The position numbers were made by a program, and so were the translations under genes. Source: Cristatella mucedo (Eukaryota > Bryozoa > Phylactolaemata > Cristatellidae). From it: a stretch of DNA of 60,000 nt. The notes below the pieces were generated by a model, which had not been told where the DNA came from, ran no database searches, and saw only the letters and a list, made by a program, of their open reading frames with translations. The first letter of the stretch is position 1; each line of letters starts with the position of its first letter. Location of the stretch: assembly GCA_009760855.2 (NCBI GenBank), contig WPIO01000001.1, positions 14,789,501-14,849,500 on the forward strand, written 5' to 3'. Below, piece by piece: positions 51,283 through 60,000 of the stretch.

Positions 51283-54200
51283 TCACAACAGCGTTTCCTT
51301 GGGATGCTCTGTGTCACAGTCAAGAAAAAGCACCACTGCGTTATTCTTGTGGCTAGATTGCCGACTAGCAACTGACTCTGTGTTCTGTAAGACAGATTCG
51401 TCATGGACTGACTCTTTGGCCCGGTCCGTGATCTGCTCGATAGAATCGATGGACGATATGGCTTTCTTTAAGCAGGCTAGCCACTGCTTTCGGTCGTGCT
51501 CATCTCTTGCCGTTAGGGTCACGGTGGTAAGGCTCTGTGAGTCTTTTCCATAGGTTAATGGAAAGGATAGCCGATCTAAACAAAACCCAATGAAGTTAAA
51601 CCAGAAATATTCAGGTGATGGTTTAGACATGTATTAACTACATACAGATCGTAGACTCAGGAGTCAGTACGGGATGGGTACAGGTGCTAATATACCAGTG
51701 ACAAACAAGGATATCTTCTCCACTTCTAAGCCGCATTTCAATCTGGGCAGCACAGACCAATGAGAACATGGCTGCCAGATGGGGCACAAAAGAGACAATC
51801 CCATGTTATGCAATTCAAGGTAAGCTATCAGCTGCAGTCAGATCACTGCCAAAACATGATTTAGAAGCATTGGATTACCTGTGGTCGATCGTTTCACGTA
51901 GCCCTTCTTGGATGTGCTTCCCTGGCTACTAAAGTTGCTGCTCTGTTCTAGTTCAAGAAAACAGGCTTCGTCAAACCGCAGCTGGGCCACTGGTATAAGG
52001 TCTCGGCAGACCTGATAGCGCACCCGACCGTCGCGTGCACTGGATCTCCTCGCATAGGTGAGTGCGACGACGGAGTCAAATAAAAACACATCAAGCTTCT
52101 GCAAAAAAAGCATACATATCTGATGCAACACAGTTAATCCATGTCAAGCTTGCACTTAGGAAATCGGTGCTCAAGAATGGGTGACTTACAAAAACGTGTA
52201 TACATAATACACAAGCACAGCCCAAAAGACACGACACTTCAGCTTGCAAGAAATTAGGAGATATGGACGAGATACCTTACCGTGCCACGGTCGTTTTTTA
52301 GCTCACCCGAGCAGAGTAGCAGCCGGGCACTTTTAAAAAGGTCTGCATTAGCTAAAGTGTCAAGATAATCCAGAGTTTCTACAGTTTGCCGACATTTGGA
52401 TTCACCCATTTTCGAGTCAACAACCTTTATGATGTCTTCGATTTTACATATCTACAAGGTCAACAGCAAGAATCAATTGTGGGCAGAGAGCCTGGTCTTG
52501 ACATGCAGAGCACACAGGAGCCCCAGAACCCATGTAAATGCCCTATTGTCTGTAGATATAGCAGATCTCCCAATTAGTCACTACAAGCATTACCGATTTG
52601 TTACCAAGGGCAGCAGCATGCTTGCCATGATAGCTACACATGCGGTTCACATACCGACTGACGCAGCAGTTGGCTCTCCTCGGTGCCTGCCAGAGTCTAC
52701 AAATAGCAATATTCACAATAATATGGACAAAAACGTGGAACAGTCAATAGCTTTCCGTTCATGCTATAGGTTTAGATGTAACTTACGTATTTGAGTATTT
52801 GCTGAAGAAGCAACGGATATTTGACGAGGCGACTTCGCGGGAGATCTAGAAAACTCCACAGGTCTAACTTGCGGCTGAAGCCAGACTGCTGACATCGCTG
52901 AAGAAAATCCTCTACCCGAGGATCATTTTTTTTGCAATCAAGCAAAACTTTGGCAAATACTTGGTTGGCACAATAGGTCTCATATTGCTTTAAGCTGGGG
53001 ATCTACAATATAGATCCAGGCGCATTATGTAAAGAGAACTACAGGTGATCCATGAGCATGCTACCAATGCTAAAAATGAGCTAGAGTGTCTCTTACCCAG
53101 TCAAGCAGTACTTGTCCTATACTGCCAATAACGTTATTCGGCTGTCTCAATGCTTTGAGCTGTAAGACTAAATCTATAAAAGCAATAAATTAACCATTTA
53201 GCAAAGCATAATTTGGCTGATGGTCATAATGAGAATGAGCCAATTTAACCCGATGCTTACTTCGATGGCAAGGAACTAATCTTTCAACTATGCCAAATAT
53301 TTGATCAACTTCACCTCCTGACAGTATATTAAGTTTCTCCATCAGCTTGCGATATACCTAAATGAAAAAAGATCATATAAGGTCTACTCTTAAGTGTGAA
53401 ATTGCTAGGTATATCCAAATTTAGCTCACTATATAGCCATAAACAATCTACTTACCCCATCAACCAATTCCAGATCAGCAATAAGACTTTCTTCGCCAGT
53501 GATCAATTCGTGTATTGACTATAATTAAACGCATTGGTGCAGGTCCTTCTCAAATTAAGTTAGAAAAAACCACTTACGTTTGCTAGCCCTAGCAGCTGGC
53601 ACACCAAGCAGTGCAAAGCAAACCACGGGTAATACCTAATGCTAGCAAGTCTTTCAGGCACACATCATTCATTCTTAGTCTGCAGCCAGATCAAGTTCAT
53701 CAGGCTCTTCAATAAGGTAGATAGCAGAATGAACAAATAAGTAGAGTAAACAATACACACCTCCTGCCTCTTACAGTCCTCTGCACTTAAGCTGCTCCGA
53801 ATCTCAGCGTCAACCGTTTCACACCAGAGACGGCACGGCGTTAATGGCGCACTCTTTGGCACAGCACGCTTCGATCGTGGGCACGAAGAAGGAGTGCTCT
53901 GCCCATCGGCAGCCGACGGCGTCTTGCAAGTACGTGATCGCTGCAAGAAGTAAAAGGAATAATTTGGCAATCTACCTTTGCTGTAGGCTCACAGCAGTTG
54001 ACCCATGCAAGGGCAGCTGTGTCCTTGCATGGCAAGCAGGCATCCCTTGGCTCTAGGCAGCACATTGCATTGGGGCGTGCCTAGCAATAGGAGAGCACGG
54101 CTGCCATTCCCTCGACCCAGTCAGCATGGTACATGGTACAGCAGAGAAATGCTGTTAGAAGCTGTTTCATCTGTTTTCAATTGCTGCACCTTTGCAGCAT

Positions 54201-55218
54201 CGTGGATTTCCTCGTGTTTTGCCACTGGACATTGCATTGCAACGGCATGGAACCGGTTTGCAGATCTGCAGGCACGGCATAGGAAGCAAAGGTATGCTAC
54301 TGGTTGCAGCCGACAAGCTGGCCCACACGTTGGCACTTGGCCAGAAGCACGATCAGCGCCTGTAGCAGGTATCAAACTAGCAAGCACAACACCTGCCCAA
54401 TCGGGTGGAAAGGAAAATTCGGGCACCAGTGAATGAAGCCCCTCATAGGCTTGTGCAGAGTCGGCAGTCATTTTACCGCAAGGACATGTTGGCCAGTTAA
54501 GATGAGGGGAAGGTCATCTATCGCAACAGCATGCTTACCTCGAAAGTTTTTGCAATTTTTTCGGCCACTGGTGAAAAGAGATTGACGAAGGATGTCACAC
54601 GGTCGAGAGAGTGCCTCTTTCGGGGTGTGGCACCACCCAAGTTTGCATTTTGAGGATCGAAGCTTTGCACACTAACGACATCTTCTTCTCGCTTTCTTTT
54701 GTTGCGCTACAAAAAAACAGCAAGGCTCTATGACACCCATAGGCCATGGCCAGCAGAGTCTTACTACTGTGCACTGTTTTCATTTCTCACCGGCAGCACA
54801 CACGGGACCATTAAAAGTTACCTTTGCCACATACCGGAGTCGGTTATTACTAGGTTGGAGGGTGATGGTGGGCCGGAGTTCCCACACAGCGACACGTTTG
54901 AAACACAGAGCAGCACGGAAGCTTAGCTCAGAGCAAATACACTGCAGCACCTTATCAACCAGCAGCACTACCGGCACGCATGCAAGTCATCGAATCCAAG
55001 TGGTAAGTGGCACATATGTAACCGGCACAGCCTCGAGCCTACGGCTGCCTTACTTGCAGTATAACTGTTGCTATCAAGTCATTTAAGCCATGCAGCATGG
55101 ACTCGTCTAGAGTGCTATCCGTCTGACAGCAGGCCAGCAGCAAGGCATCCAGAGTGTCCTCGTCTCCTCGAAGGCCGCTGCTACTGTCTGCTGAACACAT
55201 GCAGGTCGCAAGTGCCAT
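51283..55218 (-). CDS. NET1: NET1/ARHGEF3-like Rho guanine nucleotide exchange factor (DH-PH), 10 exons
   Basis: The coding exons in transcript order are 55218-55054, 54706-54539, 53940-53761, 53518-53456, 53357-53261, 53173-53097, 53002-52787, 52451-52281, 52098-51879 and 51575-51283. All are in phase, giving 549 residues against roughly 525-600 in the family. Seen: a basic RNKRKRE cluster and TPRKRHSLDRVTSFVNLFSP (exon 2), the LWCETVD...KRQE lead-in (exon 3), a DH domain with HELITGEESL, FLQRCQQSGFSRKLDLWSFL and PRSRLVKYPLLLQQILKY (about 172-345), and a PH domain with LLLCSGELKNDRGT and the invariant Trp in DRKQWLACL (about 365-480). The C-terminus is KETLL. Known: NET1 and ARHGEF3 activate RhoA/RhoB, and NET1 shuttles from the nucleus. 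The N-terminal start is provisional because the frame is open upstream of the chosen ATG. Confidence 0.9.
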
Positions 55219-56019
55219 GGTGAGGCCTGTGCTAGGCTCTGTTGCTAACTGCAGCCCAGCTGTCTGAGCTCTTGCATGTTACTGGTCTGGATGATGTGGG
55301 ATTGCCCAGAGCAGGATTATGGGTAGCCCGGTGATTGGTGGCAGGTTCTCAATGAATGAGTCACTAGCACTAGCTGGTTCGGCCTCGTATGACTATAACA
55401 GGCACGCTCACTCAAAGCTGACCACTGACTGCACGACCGGCCGGCTCGAGCCGAGCGCATAGTCAGAAGACTGCCGTCAAAGAATGCAGGCAGGCCTTCT
55501 GAAAAAGCCACCCATCGTCGTATGACAAATCTAGCCGAGGATGATAGGTAGCATGACAGCAGCAAATGGCAGGTATCTAAGGAGCTGTGGCAGGGAAAAG
55601 CACCTCATAATCAAACGTTCTAGCTGCTTGTCAGTGAACAAAACAGTCCGGCGCCTGGTGCAGTTTCGCAAGAATAAATGCAGTTAGCAGCAAAAACTGA
55701 GCACCACGTGCCTTCACGTCCGACATCACAATGAACCGGTAAAATGCTATCTGTTGCTACGTTGCCACTTGACGAGAGAAACCGATTCAGGACGGTGCCT
55801 GATAAATTAAGCACATGATAAATAGGCACGCAGCAATAGCTCTTCTACTGGGGCTAACGTGATTATTGGCATAATGAGACCGTATTAATACTTGTTGATC
55901 AGGCAGATTCACCATTATATTATCTGGATATTTTGGAATGCTTCATAAAGAAGCAAGGATTTATATTTGATTTTAACGATTCCACGTAGGGTAATAAATG
56001 CAGTACCCAATAGGGACGA

Positions 56020-56246
56020 AGTCTGCATAGTGCTTCTATGCTACTCACTATCTTAACTGCTCTCCTGACTCTGCTATGCTTACCACTTTCTCTTTCTTGC
56101 GTGAGACGAAGTCTGTTGGGTACCGAATGCGTACCGAAAGCCGCTTAGGCTGTGAGTGCACTATACAAAACTCTCCTCCGTAACACCCACATGGTCTTTA
56201 TGACTTTGTGGAATTACAGACGGAGATACATTAAATTACATTACAA
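56020..56246 (+). mobile_element. LINE 3' end
   Basis: Near-identical in its last 200 bases to the ends at 27.56-27.80 and 33.9-34.1 kb (TACCGAATGCGTACCGAAAG and the GAGATACATTA tail). Confidence 0.7.
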
Positions 56247-56739
56247 ACTTAAAATGCATCAAGCTAAATTGAAAATAAAGCTGTTTAAAGTCACAGACAT
56301 GCACTCAACAAGCTTCACGCATTCACGTCGATCTAAAAAGGTTCAGCAAGTTGGGATATAAGTTGCATATGATGTAGAGATCGGTCAATTTTATATTTGT
56401 AGATAACGTTGCTTCCGGTTAACATCCTGGTTCAACGTGGTTTGTATAATCAGTTTTTCTTTCATGTGAAAGGTACTGCTAAACAATTCGATTACCTGAC
56501 CGATTTTATAAGTATTCTCTTGACATTCCCATTGAACTCCCTTGCATCATGAATTGCTGCCATTTGAACTTATATGGCAACAAGCTTTCTTAAATTGAAC
56601 GACGATAAAACCAGCTTACTAGCAAAAGTTTGAACCTGCTTGTACAGGGATACCGCATAATAATACAAAGAAGAATCTCTTTCCAGGCACTTTACAGATG
56701 CTGTAAAGAAAGCACGACCATATGATTAGGGGGTAAGCC

Positions 56740-56845
56740 GCGATGGCACACTAGGTAAGGTAGTTGCTTTTCACGACCTCCGTCTCGAGGTCGTGGGTTC
56801 GAATCCTGTGGTGGGCGATCCTTTACTGCTGCTGCAAGCAACCCC
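56740..56845 (+). mobile_element. tRNA-derived SINE (family B)
   Basis: The A-box region TAGGTAAGGTAGTTGC and B-box region GTGGGTTCGAATCCTG are followed by GTGGGCGATCCTTTACTGC. Related minus copies are at 37625-37760 and 27380-27520, and a plus copy is at 24520-24650. Confidence 0.7.
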
Positions 56846-56979
56846 CCCTACTTCAGTGATTCTTCGGATGACCTTTTGGTATGTCTGTTGAATTTGTCCT
56901 TTTAAGTAATTGCTGACATTCGAAGGAGATTTTGCTCAGGGTTTCATACATTATTGTTCTTATTATTATTATTACTATT

Positions 56980-57620
56980 AAGACTACATGTTCGATTCCA
57001 TTCACATTAATACTCTTGAGTCTCCCACTGGGATAGGATCTGAACCATTGCAGTGCAGTACCAGTGATGCACAGGCAAGATGAGGGCCCTCAAGAAAGAC
57101 TTTATGATCATTGGATCTAACACTGCCGTTTAGATCAAACAAAACAAGCAGAGACTTTAACTAAGTATGCATTCCTGAGAAGATCGTTATACACCCTAAG
57201 TAATGGTGACTCTTGTGTTCATTCAAGTGTCAAAGATAGGAACTATAGAAAAGAGACTGGGCAAAAGCTGCCTAAGTTCTCTAGGTCTAGTGTTTATTTC
57301 TTAATTAGTGGCCTAACAGCCTTTTTGAAAGAAGCAGGGATATGACCGGAGGCTAAGAACATATTTACTATGTTAGTTATGAATGGCAGCAGCAGATCTA
57401 TGTATTGCAAAAGAGGACAGTGGGAGTAGGCCAAGCTGACTAGTAGTCTGCTTTGACTGAGGACACGATCACTCATGGCCTCCTTATAGACATTAAGGTA
57501 CTGCACGGAATTGAAGAACATGAGTCCTATGCTGACGCTATTGAAGGACATGAAGCCAGAGGGGATGCTACTTTCTGAGGGATGGACTCTGATCTTTTAT
57601 CGTGCTGACAAAGAAGCTAG
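56980..57620 (-). mobile_element. Degenerate LINE fragment (RT N-terminal part)
   Basis: The minus strand encodes PFITNIVNMFLASGHIPASF then KKAVRPLIKK, the segment that precedes the RT core in CR1-like LINEs. The lower-coordinate half resembles the LINE at 26.2-26.5 kb. Confidence 0.55.
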
Positions 57621-58819
57621 ATAAGCAATCGGCTAGGTCACCACAAGAATCACTAGGTAAGGAGCTAACCAGGGAGCTGTTAAGGAGATGGTTGATGGTA
57701 GACTAAAGCATTTTTGAATTGTGCACCTGTGATTCAACAATATTTTTGTAGAAGCTCGACTTGGCCTTTGCTAGGGTCGACTGGTATGATCTACAGTAGT
57801 CTTCCTATGCCTGACGATGGACAGCCAGTCCTAATCTTTTCTGCACCTCTAAATCCTTCAGTGAATTAGTTCATAAGCTCCTAAATTCTGGAAATCCTTC
57901 CCTATTGATGTGAGAACATCCCTGACTTGAAAGCTGTTCCTCACAGCTTCTGGTATATCTGGTGAATTTATGCTTTTAAGTAATTGCTGACATTCGAAGG
58001 AGATTTTGCTCTCCTTGGGTTTCATACATTATTGTGACTTATGACTGCATGTTCGATTCCACACAGGGAAAGATTGATGATTGAAAGATTGATATTGATA
58101 ATGCTATTGATGCTTGGCAAAGATTGATACAGCTAGCTGGCTTCAGCGGTTAACTTATGGTGAACCTAAGCAGGTACATTAGATAGCCATACATCACCAA
58201 GCAAAACAGCCGGCAACCAACAGCCATGATTTACGCCGATGTACCAGAATGGAAGATTTCTGATAAATATCTGCAGAAAGGCAATACACTGCATTATAGC
58301 TAGGATTATGCACTGTGCATGAAGTGCAGGTGGCTGAGCCAGGATTAAGGGCTAAAATGGCCTTGACACCTGAGGATGTTATGTTTACAAAAGTATCTAC
58401 TGAAAGTCAGCATCGGTTAATACCAACTACAGTGATTTCTACATGCATTGTCTAAATGATGTAGTAGGGCACAGGGGAAAGCTGAGCTGAGACTTGACAC
58501 TTCAATTATGCCAAGTCAGTACAGGTAGTGACAGAAGCCAGAAGTTGAGTTGTAGGCTTTTGGTGCATGCTGTGGACCGATAACAACCGATTAAATTTAG
58601 TGGCGTGGACTATTCTAGTACTTATCCACACCACAGCTGCTACATGACCTAGCAAAGGAAGGGTGGCTTTGAGAAGTGACTCATACCTAACCGAAAGCAA
58701 TATTGAAGCATAGGGCTATATGCCTCACCATCCCTTAGTCAGTTGTCACAGCAAGCACCGATGCTTCAGTATCACATCAAATACTAATTTTTGAAGCAAA
58801 AACCTAGTGTCTTACTTCT

Positions 58820-59070
58820 AAAGAAGCTGAGATTTATTACTTGCCCCCTACTGCATCTGGTCTTGCTGTTCCTAACACTAAATTGATGCTTTGGCGATCG
58901 GGCCTTCTTCTCGAGCCTGCACCAAAAATCTGGAACTCACTTTCGGCTGAGGTGACTTGTTTTTTTAAAGTCTTAAGATGCATCTGTTCCGGTCAACTTT
59001 CCTTTGGCCCCAGTGACCTCTTTTTCTGGCGTGCTTTGAATGCGAGCCCGGGCCAATGAAATAATGTGTG
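58820..59070 (+). mobile_element. LINE C-terminal fragment, third lineage
   Basis: The plus strand encodes LLEPAPKIWNSLSAEVTCF and KVLRCICSGQLSF-like text, the WNSLP...F...L..hLF end of a CR1-like ORF2, most like the remnant at 15.8-16.1 kb. Confidence 0.45.
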
Positions 59071-59096
59071 ACTCTATAAATAGCAAGTAAGTATAC

Positions 59097-59196
59097 CTTC
59101 TTCTGCTCTGACAGCATGTTTAAATCAAGGCTCGTCGTTGAAGGTGTCCTTTTCAAACGTGCTTTGAGTCGGATAGCTTTATTGGGAGACAGGAAG
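59097..59196 (-). CDS. Possible upstream coding exon, perhaps of the RhoGEF gene
   Basis: Between a strong acceptor (GATTTTTTACAG) and a GTATAC donor lies an open stretch reading FLSPNKAIRLKARLKRTPST and ending SEQKK in phase 0. The RhoGEF exon at 55218 is open upstream of its ATG back to an in-phase acceptor GGGCTGCAG, so the two could be joined across about 3.8 kb. I do not recognise the sequence, and it could belong to a separate gene. Confidence 0.4.
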
Positions 59197-59479
59197 CTGT
59201 AAAAAATCAACAGCATGAATAGCACAGCCATGCGAACACTCTACAACATCAAATGATATAAAAGCACGTGTAATATAGGAATGTGTACATCATGGCAAGA
59301 GGTCAATCGGAAAACAGCTCTAGCTAGGTGCCATCAGCCAGCAAGAGCCACTGCCAAATCTCGTGTGCTAGTGCAAGCACAGCACCGGGTGAAGTCAACC
59401 GCCAGCATCAACTCACATCTCAATTTGCTACGCTGATATAGCTCATTAATTGCTTGCCCAAGGCTTGCTTACACTCGGT

Positions 59480-59613
59480 CACTTTTGAGACCAACTCGAT
59501 TGCATCTTTTTGGAGCAAGTGCCTAAGTTCAGTCACTACCACCCAACTGTTCTGAGGGCTCATCTCCTTTAACACTCGTGATGTAAGGAGTGTCACACTC
59601 AAGCAGCTATTCC
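59480..59613 (-). CDS. Possible further upstream exon, helical (boundaries approximate)
   Basis: An open minus-strand stretch reads SWVVVTELRHLLQKDAIELV then SKVTECKQALG, helical in character, with two overlapping donor candidates (GTGTAA or GTAAGC). Only the GTGTAA choice is in phase with the 59196 exon. No family is recognised. The acceptor is unclear. Confidence 0.25.
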
Positions 59614-60000
59614 ATCCAAGCATTCATCAACATTCATCAATGACCAGGGTGATAGCTAGTAGAAAAACGTCTGAATCTGTGTAAATAGGTCGCCAGCTGA
59701 ATGCACACATTACACAGTAAGACAAGCAGCAGGCCCTACAGTCTAGCTATCACCGTAGACACGTGGAAGAATACGAAAACGCACGTGTCAAGCAGGAAAA
59801 GGCACTCAGGCTTAAACCTGAGGTTAAACTTGTGTGTGGGAAAACAGCACACAATCGTGCACTGGTAGACCATCGAGCCATCACCACGATAACTGCCGAA
59901 AGTCAGCAAGCACTGAGCAGGTCCAAACAAACATTGATAAGCATTCGCTGCGGGGGTGGGGGCCGGGCTAGGAGAGCTACACGCCAGCTTACTTCATACA

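Larger units (their letters stand above)
55219..59096. other. Region upstream of the RhoGEF start
   Basis: It contains LINE pieces at 56.0, 57.0 and 58.8 kb and a SINE at 56.7 kb. If the 59.1-kb exon is spliced to the RhoGEF, this is a 5' intron of that gene; otherwise it is intergenic. Confidence 0.4.

Noticed and set aside
53579-53645. Exon-like segment with acceptor and GTAAGT donor (YYPWFALHCLV...)
   Set aside because: The flanking exons give the expected KRQE-(S/A)I.E family junction when joined directly; inserting this would break a conserved helix.
54121-54471. 116-codon minus-strand open frame between RhoGEF exons 2 and 3
   Set aside because: It resembles no NET1 family segment, and exons 2 and 3 join in phase without it. 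It is probably intronic.
56740-56845. Possible genuine tRNA gene
   Set aside because: A and B boxes are present but the ends do not pair as an acceptor stem, and related copies occur elsewhere in the window, so it is a SINE.

Overview
The window is nuclear DNA from an invertebrate metazoan. Its genes are split by many GT-AG introns, and the AT-rich introns and spacers are full of non-LTR retrotransposon pieces, tRNA-derived SINEs and microsatellites. The coding exons of the first gene are markedly GC-rich. I cannot fix the phylum from the sequence. There are no bacterial, viral or CRISPR features.

Three protein-coding genes can be assembled exon by exon, with every splice junction in phase. 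(1) A minus-strand gene of about 29.6 kb (30504 down to 945) encodes a STAND-type NTPase of about 1,730 residues. Its order is DUF4062, NACHT-like P-loop NTPase, winged helix, TPR repeats and a long low-complexity tail, which is the TTC41/nephrocystin-3-like architecture. (2) A plus-strand gene (36037-40771, 14 exons, 812 residues) encodes the ER-lumen chaperone endoplasmin (GRP94/HSP90B1). It has a signal peptide and a C-terminal HDEL, and its promoter holds one perfect and one near-perfect ER stress response element. (3) A minus-strand gene (55218 down to 51283, 10 exons, about 549 residues) encodes a Dbl-family RhoGEF of the NET1/ARHGEF3 type. It has an N-terminal nuclear-localisation-like cluster, DH and PH domains, and a C-terminal ETLL PDZ ligand. 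Further 5' exons may lie at 59.1-59.6 kb.

The TTC41-like and GRP94 genes are head to head with about 5.5 kb between their start codons. As I recall, mammalian Ttc41 was also called Gnn, for Grp94-neighbouring nucleotidase, so this looks like ancient conserved linkage.

Layout: 0-30.5 kb, the TTC41-like gene with repeat-filled introns up to about 5.5 kb; 30.5-35.9 kb, a repeat-rich divergent spacer; 36-41.1 kb, GRP94; 41.1-48.1 kb, retrotransposon-dominated spacer including the best-preserved LINE (about 45.4-47.3 kb); 48.1-48.3 kb, a 187-bp hAT MITE that looks like SPIN, a family known for horizontal transfer; 48.3-51 kb, sparse spacer; 51.3-55.2 kb, the RhoGEF gene; 55.2-60 kb, repeats and possible upstream exons.

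The repeats tell a joined story. One CR1/L2-like LINE family ends in (ATT)n, and a tRNA-headed SINE family carries nearly the same 3' end, which suggests the SINE is copied by that LINE. The three genes act in different compartments (cytosolic/ciliary STAND protein, ER chaperone, Rho signalling), and nothing here suggests an operon.
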